From positions 1-64,000 of IMG/VR virus record IMGVR_UViG_3300025319_000005: a DNA stretch of 64,000 nucleotides. One strand, given 5' to 3'. Below, in pieces: positions 38,873 to 47,448 of the stretch (position 1 is the stretch's first letter; each line of letters starts with the position of its first letter). This DNA comes from a virus. A program made the position numbers and the translations under genes. Under the pieces are notes generated by a model. The model saw nothing but the letters and a program-made list of their open reading frames with translations. It had not been told where the DNA came from and searched no databases.

Positions 38873-39262
38873 TTAATGAAAACATATATATTTAGCAAAT
38901 TCATCGCCATAAAATCCGGTATCCATACACTTTTTACACTCTATATGGGAAGTACTATTGCTAATGTTTTTTAGATTATGTTTCTCATTAAAATATTCTA
39001 AACTTTCTAAACTTTTCTGTAAAAATTCTTTTATCGGAACAATATTTTCTCTCATTTCTTCTAGTTCTTCCTGTAAAATTATTTTCACTTTTTCGGTATC
39101 ACTGTTTTGGCAATTAACGTAATGCCTTCCATAGCAATTTGAATCGCTAAAACAAGTATTATTTTCTCCTATTTCTAATGGTAAAATTTCATGAATAATT
39201 GTCATTAGGTGATTTAGCAACTCTGTTTTAGTGTCGCAAATTATTTCAATTTCTGTTTTCAT
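38873..39262 (-). CDS. hypothetical protein with C-terminal CxxC
   Basis: 129 aa, helical centre (EELEEMRENIVPIKEFLQKSLE) and a C-terminal ECKKCMDTGFYGDEFAKYICFH, a possible zinc site of the DnaJ-knuckle type (C-x-x-C-x-G-F/Y). Unknown. Confidence 0.65.
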   Translation of the reverse strand: MKTEIEIICDTKTELLNHLMTIIHEILPLEIGENNTCFSDSNCYGRHYVNCQNSDTEKVKIILQEELEEMRENIVPIKEFLQKSLESLEYFNEKHNLKNISNSTSHIECKKCMDTGFYGDEFAKYICFH

Positions 39263-39288
39263 AATTTTTTAGTTTTTATAATTGTTTT

Positions 39289-39537
39289 TTAGTTAGCAAA
39301 CGCTAAATTTATTTCACCAGTTAAGTAACACCACGTATCATCAATTATTTCTATTGAATAAGTGTATAAAAACTTCTTACACATCATTTCTATTTGCTCC
39401 TTATTGTTAATATGGAACAAATATTTATCAAACTTCTTGTTTGATTTCATTTGTTCCCAAATTTGACCACATTCAAATCCGTGTGTGAACGAATTAGATT
39501 GGTCATTAAATGACATTACAAGATTAAAGTCTTCCAT
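39289..39537 (-). CDS. hypothetical protein, 82 aa
   Basis: MEDFNLVMSFNDQSNSFTHGFECGQIWEQM; short alpha/beta protein resembling immunity-type small proteins but without firm match. One base upstream of the stop of the GNAT gene. Confidence 0.65.
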   Translation of the reverse strand: MEDFNLVMSFNDQSNSFTHGFECGQIWEQMKSNKKFDKYLFHINNKEQIEMMCKKFLYTYSIEIIDDTWCYLTGEINLAFAN

Positions 39538-39538
39538 A

Positions 39539-40099
39539 TTAGTGAAATCTTTTTTTGTTTGTTCTTATTGTTTTATTTTTTTCGTTAATTATTTCATTAT
39601 ACATAGGCAAATCCACCACTTTGCAATACATGAAATATGATTGTTCATTCTCGTTTTTAAAATCAAATGAATGTTTGAAATTTAACGCTTCAAAAAACTT
39701 TGGTCTTCTTGATGATGTGACAACTACTGAATCAGAATTACTTTTTTCAATAATTTCTTTCAATCGTAAATACGTTAGATACTTTCCAATACCTTTTCTT
39801 TGATAATCATGGTGAACTGTGCCAAATGATAATTCTAATACATTAGAAGATGTATGCGACCATAGCCAGCTCCCGCATCCAATTATTTTACCGTCAAGTA
39901 ATGCAATGTAATATGTTGGTCGATAATTAATATTCGTGAACGAACAGATTAATTCTTCTTCAATATCTGCTTTCGAATAAGTAAGCCAAATACCTTCTCT
40001 TTGGTATGTATTCCATATTAAATCAGTTAACTCATTTATTTTTCTTATTGTAAGTTTTTCAAAATTAACATCTCCTACATTTTTAAAATTCTTTGTCAT
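39539..40099 (-). CDS. GNAT-family N-acetyltransferase
   Basis: 186 aa. YIALLDGKIIGCGSWLW (strand before the CoA site), then FGTVHHDYQRKGIGKYLTYLRLKEI, the R/Q-x-x-G-x-G/A acetyl-CoA loop at about residues 112-118, then VTSSRRPKFFEALNF. Acetylates an amine substrate that cannot be predicted; phage GNATs can modify host or anti-phage proteins. Confidence 0.85.
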   Translation of the reverse strand: MTKNFKNVGDVNFEKLTIRKINELTDLIWNTYQREGIWLTYSKADIEEELICSFTNINYRPTYYIALLDGKIIGCGSWLWSHTSSNVLELSFGTVHHDYQRKGIGKYLTYLRLKEIIEKSNSDSVVVTSSRRPKFFEALNFKHSFDFKNENEQSYFMYCKVVDLPMYNEIINEKNKTIRTNKKRFH

Positions 40100-40110
40100 A
40101 ATAAAAACTT

Positions 40111-40740
40111 TTATTTATTCCTTGATTCGCCTTTTCCATCGTATTTACCATTAGACGAATTGAGAGCCCAGCCAACTCGTTCAATTTCATTAAATTCCCA
40201 AGGCCTATTTATCTTACCATCTTCTGATATTGTCAAGTATTCTCCATTACGTCTCATCGGTGCTTCTATTAACCAAGGAGTAGGTTCCGGCTCACAAACA
40301 AAAAAATCATTTTCATCCATACCTATAGGATTAGTTCCAGACATTGTTATTGCTCCTTCTGGTATTGGTCTTAGGTTTTCTGGTTTTTCCCATTTAATTC
40401 GTGTATCTTTAAATAATTCATTAACGACACTAATATCTTTATTTGACCAAGGCGTTAATTCTTTTTGATGTTCATATCTTTTTGATAACCAGTATTCATC
40501 ATTATTTGTTTCTAATACATATTTTTGATGGAGAATTTTTTTACATGCCGTGCTGTATTCATCTATAGTGTTTTGAGTATCTTGCTGTGCTGATTTATAT
40601 TGTTCTTCGCCAACATAACGACCGTGTCGTGTTTCATGAACATTTTTTTGAATATCTAAGTATGCTAATAGTGTTTTGAATGAATTTTCGGAAATAATTA
40701 TATTACCAGTACCGTCTTTTATTGCTTCTATTTTTTTCAT
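40111..40740 (-). CDS. hypothetical protein, 209 aa
   Basis: Mostly helical N-terminal half and a Pro/Gly-rich C-terminal half (PIPEGAITMSGTNPIGMDENDF). Lies between two acetyltransferase genes; co-transcription is likely, function unknown. Confidence 0.65.
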   Translation of the reverse strand: MKKIEAIKDGTGNIIISENSFKTLLAYLDIQKNVHETRHGRYVGEEQYKSAQQDTQNTIDEYSTACKKILHQKYVLETNNDEYWLSKRYEHQKELTPWSNKDISVVNELFKDTRIKWEKPENLRPIPEGAITMSGTNPIGMDENDFFVCEPEPTPWLIEAPMRRNGEYLTISEDGKINRPWEFNEIERVGWALNSSNGKYDGKGESRNK

Positions 40741-40741
40741 T

Positions 40742-41707
40742 TTATATTTTATTTAAATTTATGTTTTTCATTATTACAAAGTCATTTTTATCTTCAAAAT
40801 CACCGCCATCTATATTGCCAAGACAATTTTTATCACAATATTCACCAACTGTTCCTATTATTTCAAATCCTTCTCGCTTATAAAAATTAAGAGGCCTACC
40901 ATCTTTATCTACATATGAATAAATTCGTTCACAACCAACACTTTTAGCAAATGCATATAAATGTTCCATCACCTGCGTTCCTAATTTAAGGTTTCTTAAT
41001 TCAGGCACAATTCCCAACCATCCAAGCCATAACTCCTTAGTATCGGTTGCTCCATTAAGTGTATATAAACCACAGACACCAACTTGTTTGTTTCCAAGTT
41101 TGATTAACCATACTTCCCATAGTCTATCGCTTTGTGCGTTATCAGATGGGATAATTTCACACCAAACAAGCATAGTTTGATAAAATATTGGGGTAAAATC
41201 TTCTGCAAGAGGCTTTAACACCTGAGAGTAATCGTAAATATTTCTTGTTTTAAAAAAAGATAGTTTATTATTCAGAACTTTTTGCATTATTGAATAGTTT
41301 TCGCCATTGTGCGTTAATTTTTTATTCAGAATCCACCCTCTTTTATTATGATAATCGTAAGCATCTATTGTATCTAAGTAAATTACTTTATAATTATGGT
41401 CAATAGCCCATTTATATCGTATTTTAGATAAAAGTTCACCATATCCGTTCCCCCGATATTGTGGCTCAACCCAAAGGAGTGTATTATAAGGGGATATATC
41501 TAATCCTTCTCCATCTCTTTCTGTATCAAATACACCAGTCGCCATTGGCATATTATTAATTAATCCGACATAACAAATAGAATCTTTGTCATTAATTAAC
41601 CATCTATCAAATTCAACATTAGCTTCTTCGTTCTGCACATTCCAACGCAGTTGAATTATAGAAGTAACATATGACCTATGAGATTCGTTTATTTCAATTA
41701 TTTTCAT
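40742..41707 (-). CDS. double GNAT-domain acetyltransferase
   Basis: 321 aa with two GNAT domains: the first has VEPQYRGNGYGELLSKIRY near residue 94, the second LGIVPELRNLKLGTQVMEHLYAFA near 250. Both have the Q/R-x-x-G/K-x-G/L CoA-binding turn, though the second is atypical (R-N-L-K-L-G). Fused tandem GNATs occur in aminoglycoside and peptide-modifying enzymes; substrate unknown. Confidence 0.8.
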   Translation of the reverse strand: MKIIEINESHRSYVTSIIQLRWNVQNEEANVEFDRWLINDKDSICYVGLINNMPMATGVFDTERDGEGLDISPYNTLLWVEPQYRGNGYGELLSKIRYKWAIDHNYKVIYLDTIDAYDYHNKRGWILNKKLTHNGENYSIMQKVLNNKLSFFKTRNIYDYSQVLKPLAEDFTPIFYQTMLVWCEIIPSDNAQSDRLWEVWLIKLGNKQVGVCGLYTLNGATDTKELWLGWLGIVPELRNLKLGTQVMEHLYAFAKSVGCERIYSYVDKDGRPLNFYKREGFEIIGTVGEYCDKNCLGNIDGGDFEDKNDFVIMKNINLNKI

Positions 41708-42113
41708 TTTTTATAAATTTTAAAATATAATCTGGTTTTGGTAAATCATTGTAATTTCTTATTCTGAGCTTCGTTCCTTCGTCATTATACCAACCATTAT
41801 CTGATACCATATTATTTTTTTCAAAAACACCACAATGTCCATAGTCAAACCGCTTAATACTTATTATTTGACCGTCTTCTGTTATTTTATGTGGTTGCCA
41901 ATACCCTTCAGTTGAGCTTTTACCTTTACCTGTCCAAATTAATATACAACCTATTTCTGGCTCTTTTAAATGTTCAAAATCTTTGCTTTCATATAAATCT
42001 TTTATTGTTGGAGTTGCATTGTCCCAATTGATTAAATGAGCCAGACCAATCCTTTTTAATGGATATGTTTTACAACTATCTCTATGAGTTATGGTTACTT
42101 CAAATAATTTCAT
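41694..42113 (-). CDS. hypothetical protein, NlpC/CHAP-like pattern
   Basis: 139 aa. GCILIWTGKGKS followed by GHCGVFE is the order of strand and catalytic-His segments in NlpC/P60 or CHAP hydrolases, but no cysteine nucleophile is evident upstream, so activity is doubtful. Overlaps the double GNAT start by 14 bases. Confidence 0.5.
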   Translation of the reverse strand: MKLFEVTITHRDSCKTYPLKRIGLAHLINWDNATPTIKDLYESKDFEHLKEPEIGCILIWTGKGKSSTEGYWQPHKITEDGQIISIKRFDYGHCGVFEKNNMVSDNGWYNDEGTKLRIRNYNDLPKPDYILKFIKNENN

Positions 42114-42119
42114 TAATTA

Positions 42120-42455
42120 TTAGTTTTTAATAGGTGTTATTATTCCATCTTTAATTTCAAACTTATGATTTTCTTCTTTTGAAACTTCAATATACACTGA
42201 TTCATAATTTAATATTTGTCCTTGTTCATTAACAGGTGTGAAATATTTTGCATCGTAACCTACTAAATTACCATGATTTAATTCTTCAAAATGCATTGCA
42301 TATTTGCAATCTTTGATTCTATATCCGACATGATAGAAACACTTTGCCAGCGTGTATATCGTACCATGCTGCGGAACATCAGCTTTATTACATAATAAGT
42401 TAACATCAATCTTTCCTATGTTTGTATTACATATAAATTTGTTTATTTCTTTCAT
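42120..42455 (-). CDS. hypothetical protein, 111 aa
   Basis: Beta-rich protein with three cysteines (CNT, LLCNKADVP, KDCKYA). First of the acetyltransferase run, preceded by 140 bp of AT-rich DNA in which I see no conserved promoter. Confidence 0.65.
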   Translation of the reverse strand: MKEINKFICNTNIGKIDVNLLCNKADVPQHGTIYTLAKCFYHVGYRIKDCKYAMHFEELNHGNLVGYDAKYFTPVNEQGQILNYESVYIEVSKEENHKFEIKDGIITPIKN

Positions 42456-42597
42456 ATTGTTTTATTTAATCATAGAAGTGATTTTGCTAGTTCTTTGAAA
42501 TAATTATATTTTTCACAATAGACATAAATATAACTTAAACAGCCAGAAATATAAAAAATCAAAAGTTCAATATTATACATTCTGTGTCAGTCATTTG

Positions 42598-43077
42598 TTA
42601 TTTTTGAATAGTTCTTATGTATTGTACTATCTCTTCTTCAAAAGAAGGTTGTATTGTTGTATATATATTCATTGATAGTCCGGTTGTGTTTAAAAAATCT
42701 ATAAAATTTAAAAAATCTTTATGTAATTCGGTTGGATTACTTTTTAAATTATAAAAATAAATTCCGTCGCCATTTTGAGAATCCTTATGAATAAATTCTA
42801 CTCCTTCAGAAACAATATCTGGTGCTATAATTTTTAACGTTTTTAAAATATCTGGGAAGTTATCATTAAATTTATCATTAAATTCATATAATTTTGTGTA
42901 ATAATCATTATTAATAATTTTAATAACAATATTTGCTCCACTAAGAATACGATTAACGTATGTCTTTAATGATTTTTCATTTTTAACAACACTGTTTTCT
43001 CTTGTTTTAAAAGAAAAATAATCAGAAAAATTATTATAGAATCTTCCATTTTTTAGATAAATTACATCTGTTTTCAT
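42598..43077 (-). CDS. hypothetical protein, 159 aa
   Basis: MKTDVIYLKNGRFYNNFSDYF; alternating strands and helices, no cysteines or catalytic motif. Unknown. Confidence 0.65.
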   Translation of the reverse strand: MKTDVIYLKNGRFYNNFSDYFSFKTRENSVVKNEKSLKTYVNRILSGANIVIKIINNDYYTKLYEFNDKFNDNFPDILKTLKIIAPDIVSEGVEFIHKDSQNGDGIYFYNLKSNPTELHKDFLNFIDFLNTTGLSMNIYTTIQPSFEEEIVQYIRTIQK

Positions 43078-43113
43078 TTTATTTCTATATTAGTTAATAC
43101 TTTTTTCTAAATT

Positions 43114-43911
43114 TTACATTTTTCCATCAATAAGATTTTTATCTTTTTCTGAATTCAGCTCTCTATATGTTTCAAATATTTGAAAATTCATCCAAGCCAT
43201 TATCTCTAGTAAATTACATATTCCATATTTTTGAATATGCTTTTTTAATTCAATAGAGTTGAAACCACCTTCAACATCACCTATTTTCTCTTGTCCTGTT
43301 TCAGTATCAATCACAATAGATATTTTATTTGTTTCTGTATTATATTTATATTGTAATAATTCTTTCATTTTATTTTCAATAAATTTAGATTTATTAATCG
43401 CCAGTTTATCAGCTAAAATATTAAATTTTTCAAAAATTTCTTCTGTTATTGTAAATGTAACTTTTTTCTTCCTAAGATTACATTCCATAAATGATAACTC
43501 AATAACACGATATGGTTCAGAAAGTGTTTTAACCCATAAAACACAAACAGAAACAATATACAAAAATGGAAAACTTTGTATTTTTTCTAAATCATATGGA
43601 CAAGTAATAGTCATAGTTCTAATAGGTGATAATTTATGACGAGTTGCATCATCAGCCTCTTCTTCGTAAATATCTAACTCACCCCTATCATTAACTGATC
43701 GATTTTCAGTAGACCCTAACCATATTGTTTGTTTTAAGTCAAATAATCTTTGAATATTATTTCTAATAGAATCTGACTCTTCTAAGTTGTAAGAAGTGTC
43801 TTTATGTATTTCTGTATAACATTCTCTGTCTTCAAGTATATTAAGTAATTTTTCAAAAGCTTGTTCTTTTTCATTTGAATCTTTATAAGGTTCGTGTTTT
43901 TCTGTTTTCAT
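43114..43911 (-). CDS. 265-aa protein with ribbon-helix-helix-like segment
   Basis: Helical; MECNLRKKKVTFTITEEIFEKFNILADKLAINKSKFIENKMKELL (about residues 142-188) reads as a ribbon-helix-helix DNA-binding unit (basic strand, then two helices). The rest is unrecognised. A transcriptional or partition role is plausible from that segment alone. Confidence 0.55.
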   Translation of the reverse strand: MKTEKHEPYKDSNEKEQAFEKLLNILEDRECYTEIHKDTSYNLEESDSIRNNIQRLFDLKQTIWLGSTENRSVNDRGELDIYEEEADDATRHKLSPIRTMTITCPYDLEKIQSFPFLYIVSVCVLWVKTLSEPYRVIELSFMECNLRKKKVTFTITEEIFEKFNILADKLAINKSKFIENKMKELLQYKYNTETNKISIVIDTETGQEKIGDVEGGFNSIELKKHIQKYGICNLLEIMAWMNFQIFETYRELNSEKDKNLIDGKM

Positions 43912-44029
43912 TTTTTTTTCTAAGTAATATAATTATTTATTTGCAAGTATATATATTATTTATATTATTGTCAAGTAAATTTATAATTATTTTTAATAAT
44001 ATTAGTAAATTCCAAAATCCAGTTGAAAG

Positions 44030-44581
44030 TTATTTGATTTGTAAAAAATTTGTGAGCACTGGATGGTCAAGGTTTGGTTTTACCAATTTTAGATGTGCGT
44101 TAGATAAACGACCCATTCTCCATTTACCAGCACCAGGTGTATAGTCCTTAAGTTTTATATTTGTTTCCGATATGTTTACACCATTACCAGAAGATGTATT
44201 TGGCGTGTATCCATTCAAATTTATAAGTGTTTCCAACGTTTGTGCCGCATTGGCGATTGGAATTATTGGTGTATATTCATCCAATCTTATATGTGTTTCT
44301 AATACGTCTTTTATAAACGACTGAGTTTTAGAATAACTAAATTTATATTTGTCCTCAAAAACCGACCAAATTAGATCGAATCTCACATAAAAATACCTGT
44401 TTTCTGTTTCCTGTTGAAATAATAATAAGTCATTTTTCACATAAAAAATATAATGTGGATGTTTGTCTGAAATTTTTAATTCACACCCCTCTATAAAAGA
44501 CAGGAAGAAATCCTCCATTTCGTGTTTGATGTGAAATTTCTCAAATAGGACTTTCCGAGTTATGGATAGGGTCGTTATCAT
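44030..44581 (-). CDS. family E gene fused to decayed array 4
   Basis: 183 aa. LSITRKVLFEKFHIKHEMEDFFLSFIEGCELKI, FYVKNDLLLFQQ, VRFDLIWSVFEDKY, FIKDV, then LETHIRLDEYTP, LETLINLNGYTP, SETNIKLKDYTP and a fourth, SNAHLKLVKPN. All in frame at 22-residue spacing, but the DNA repeats have diverged strongly. An isolated copy 9 kb from the other family members. Confidence 0.75.
   Translation of the reverse strand: MITTLSITRKVLFEKFHIKHEMEDFFLSFIEGCELKISDKHPHYIFYVKNDLLLFQQETENRYFYVRFDLIWSVFEDKYKFSYSKTQSFIKDVLETHIRLDEYTPIIPIANAAQTLETLINLNGYTPNTSSGNGVNISETNIKLKDYTPGAGKWRMGRLSNAHLKLVKPNLDHPVLTNFLQIK
44071..44303 (-). CRISPR. CRISPR-like array 4, degenerate
   Basis: Diverged repeats at 44136-44171, 44202-44237 and 44268-44303 with exactly 30-nt spacers, plus a very degenerate fourth at about 44071-44106. 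66-bp periodicity is strict. Substitutions fall so that E-T, K/N-L and Y-T-P survive in translation, the signature of a relic array retained as protein. Confidence 0.6.
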
Positions 44582-44851
44582 ATTTTATCATATTACCAGC
44601 AAATGTAAGAAAATTATGTTAATATCTTGGATTTGTGGAGACAGAAAAAACCATACTTGAATTTTGTGACAGGATTTTACGTTTTACGTGAAATAAATAA
44701 AAGTGGACATTATTAGAATTTTTTGTGTTAATGTTTACTTTTCTTATTACTGTTTTCAATATTCTCAATAGTCTTTGAATAATTTCATTTGTTTTGAGTT
44801 TTAAATTCTTTTTTCTTTCGTTTCTTTAATCCCATAAATTACTTGTTCTAT
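44582..44851. other. non-coding spacer with GGATTTTAC copy
   Basis: About 270 bp with no gene I can support. Contains one GACAGGATTTTACGT copy (about 44670) of the window-wide repeat and T-rich tracts. Confidence 0.5.
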
Positions 44852-46375
44852 TTATAAATTTTTTAATAGGAATTCTTTTTTAGATAATTTTGCATTTAAC
44901 TCACTTTCAATTTCAGCTTCCAATCCTTGAATTAATTCTCCGATATTAGGTAGTTTATCTTTAATGACATTCAAACTACCCAATTCTTCTATCTCCGGAA
45001 TTCCGTTTACCATAGATGAGGAAATAATGTCTTCAGATGGATTAAAACCATATTGTCTTAACTCTGTAATTAATTGAATTAGATTTTGCTTGTCATCCTC
45101 ATTGTCGTGTATGATATTTGGAATAATAATATAAGCATATGGCTTGTTCAATTTTTCCAATTCATGAGGTAGAATTTCACCAGACTCAATTCTTTTTCTA
45201 TCTTCCTTGTCAAGTCTAGCAGCTCTTCCAAAAGTTTGTAAAAACTTGCTCTTATTTAAAGTACGTAAAGGCATAATTCCGGTAAAACCACTAACATCTA
45301 TTCCTTCGGCCAATATATCATAATGTAATACAATAAGCTCTTTTTCAATATCTGAGCCATCTGATTTCAAACGCTTTAAAAATTCTTGCCTACTTACTTT
45401 TTCACCATTAATATCATTACCAATTTCGTCATTTGAAGCAACAGCATAAACATTAACTCCACTATTTCTCAAATTTACATACTCAACACTTTCAAGAAAT
45501 TTCTTAATATCTTGAGTTCCTTTTACTGAAATAAGAATTTTTGGTTTTAATTTCGTTAATACTTTTTTATGCTGGTAAAATGATTCCGATATAATCAAAC
45601 TCAAACTCTTATTATAATCATCCGAATGATAAAACCCATCTGTTTTTACAACATGGAGCCTCGGTCTAACCATTTTACCAAGTTCTATAGCTTCTCTTGG
45701 AGTCATTGAATATAAAACATTCCCATATAAGTCTATATTATTCATTCCACGTCCTTTATCTGAAGGAGTGTGAATAGTTGTAGCTGTAAAGAAATAACTC
45801 CTTGGAGAAGTTAAAGTATGAAGAATATCGTGAAACTGCTCTTGGACAAGATAGTGTGCCTCATCATTTAAAACTATTGAAATAGGTTGTTTTTGACTTT
45901 TCCTCGCATCTTCTATCTTGTCGGCTGAATTATATGTAGAAAAGAATATAAGCGGTAAATCTTGCGATTTTGATTTTTCTATCATGTATTTAATTCCTTG
46001 AACAGATGTTCCGGAACCAATCTCTGAAAAAGGAATGTTGTTTCCATCTAAATTAGAATGAATACGCATTTCTTCTAATTCATTTTCTTCTGTCTTTCCT
46101 CCTGAGTGTACAAACATATAACGAGCTTCAATACCATTAGAAATTAAGAACCCATACACTTCTTTTAATAATTGATAAGTAAGAATAATGCGCGGAGCAT
46201 TTACAACATACATTCTGAACTGATTAGGGTTCATTATTATATCATTTGCTATAATTGCAGCTTCACAATAAGTTTTTCCTACTCCAGTAGGTAAACAGAT
46301 AATTCCTTTTGAATTATAAAATGTCATCGTTACTGAATCTTTTTGATATCCATATAGTTTCTCTAATACATTCAT
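44852..46375 (-). CDS. SF2 helicase (restriction-type translocase)
   Basis: 507 aa. Walker A PTGVGKT near residue 31, DEAH-box NDEAHYL near 163, FFTATT (motif III) and QTFGRAARLDKE (motif VI) near 384, so a complete two-RecA-domain SF2 motor. Located in one operon with a nuclease and an adenine methyltransferase, so it probably drives DNA translocation for a restriction-like system; a repair helicase is the alternative. Confidence 0.85.
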   Translation of the reverse strand: MNVLEKLYGYQKDSVTMTFYNSKGIICLPTGVGKTYCEAAIIANDIIMNPNQFRMYVVNAPRIILTYQLLKEVYGFLISNGIEARYMFVHSGGKTEENELEEMRIHSNLDGNNIPFSEIGSGTSVQGIKYMIEKSKSQDLPLIFFSTYNSADKIEDARKSQKQPISIVLNDEAHYLVQEQFHDILHTLTSPRSYFFTATTIHTPSDKGRGMNNIDLYGNVLYSMTPREAIELGKMVRPRLHVVKTDGFYHSDDYNKSLSLIISESFYQHKKVLTKLKPKILISVKGTQDIKKFLESVEYVNLRNSGVNVYAVASNDEIGNDINGEKVSRQEFLKRLKSDGSDIEKELIVLHYDILAEGIDVSGFTGIMPLRTLNKSKFLQTFGRAARLDKEDRKRIESGEILPHELEKLNKPYAYIIIPNIIHDNEDDKQNLIQLITELRQYGFNPSEDIISSSMVNGIPEIEELGSLNVIKDKLPNIGELIQGLEAEIESELNAKLSKKEFLLKNL

Positions 46376-46398
46376 AATGATTGTGTTTTTAAATGAAT

Positions 46399-47010
46399 TT
46401 AAGGTTTTACTTCTTTTAACTTATTATCAATGGATTTTACCAATTCACGAACTTTGTTCCAAAATGGTAGATTATTATCCAATAGTCCTTTTAAATCTTT
46501 ATACCCGATACACTTAACTTTCCTTTTAAACATTTCCTGGTCAGTGTAAAAATGTAAACCATCTGCAGTTGTAAAAACAAAGTGCCGGTAGTTATTAGAA
46601 TCTGTATTGTCGGTTATTACGTTATGCGTTAACATTCCATCTGAAAACATATTTGATAAACTGTCCTTACTGGCCGTTAAAAGTTCTGACGTGTCTGTTC
46701 TGTATTTTACCTGAACAACACATTTTTCCATTTTGATGTTTAATCCGGTCCCGTCCACACCATTATCGTTTTCTTGTACAGGAACATAATCATAAACTCC
46801 AACACGATTATCACAAGGATGCAAAGAAAGGAATATTTCAATAAAGAACTCAAATCCATCACCCAAATACTTAAGAGAGTCATAACGTGTTGGGTCAATA
46901 AGAGATTGACGCTCAAGACTACGCATAAACTTTGACATGGTATTAACTTTATCACTGAATAGGTCAGATAGATTGTGACATTTTGTTTGAAACTGGTGAT
47001 GGATTTTCAT
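46399..47010 (-). CDS. PD-(D/E)xK (Mrr-like) nuclease
   Basis: 203 aa. NGVDGTGLN then CVVQVKYRTD at about residues 88-106 is the D-x(n)-Q-x-K catalytic pattern of Mrr-type restriction nucleases. The N-terminal 80 residues are helical. Sits between the helicase and methyltransferase genes, matching the nuclease / ATPase / methyltransferase set of single-chain type ISP restriction enzymes in split form. Confidence 0.7.
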   Translation of the reverse strand: MKIHHQFQTKCHNLSDLFSDKVNTMSKFMRSLERQSLIDPTRYDSLKYLGDGFEFFIEIFLSLHPCDNRVGVYDYVPVQENDNGVDGTGLNIKMEKCVVQVKYRTDTSELLTASKDSLSNMFSDGMLTHNVITDNTDSNNYRHFVFTTADGLHFYTDQEMFKRKVKCIGYKDLKGLLDNNLPFWNKVRELVKSIDNKLKEVKP

Positions 47011-47022
47011 GGCTTTTGTTTT

Positions 47023-47430
47023 TTAATGTCCAAATTTTATTTTTCCAGTAAAAGTATTTTTTAATTTTTCTATAGTTTCTGCCGAAAAATACCAATAACA
47101 GTTTTCTTGTCCGTTTAATCCTGCGTTTCTTAAAATTTTAATATCAGGTCTCATTACTGGTCCAGCTAATGTTTGATTTTCATTATCTGCGACTGCATTA
47201 ATTTCAATAGCTGGGTTATTTACTATTGCAATGGCAGTAATTTTACCGCCTATTGATTCATAAAGAGGCAAGCCTTCGTGTTCACCTCTTAATTCTAAAA
47301 AATTTTCAATTAATTCAATAGAAAATCCCACTTCTGTGTTTATTAGCATTTTTTTGTTTTTTAAAACAACTGAATTGTTGTCTTTAATTATAGATATGCT
47401 TTTTTGTCTAATTAATAAATTATTTTTCAT
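47023..47430 (-). CDS. XkdF-like prohead-associated protein
   Basis: 135 aa. ITAIAIVNNPAIEINAVA, then LAGPVMRPDIKILRN and CYWYFSAETIEKLKNTF: the pattern (V/I-G-P-V-x-x-P-D-x-x-I-x-R, then Y-x-x-F-S-x-E-T-I) of XkdF-type phage prohead protease or scaffold proteins. Shorter than usual and ending at KFGH. Odd to find inside a restriction-like operon. Best single piece of evidence for phage origin. Confidence 0.5.
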   Translation of the reverse strand: MKNNLLIRQKSISIIKDNNSVVLKNKKMLINTEVGFSIELIENFLELRGEHEGLPLYESIGGKITAIAIVNNPAIEINAVADNENQTLAGPVMRPDIKILRNAGLNGQENCYWYFSAETIEKLKNTFTGKIKFGH

Positions 47431-47448
47431 TTTGTTTGAAAATATTCT

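Noticed and set aside
1586-44581. The R-x-V-L-x-E-K stretches as a DNA repeat or another CRISPR-type repeat
   Set aside because: Codons for V, L, I, E and K vary freely between copies while the amino acids are kept, which points to protein-level selection.
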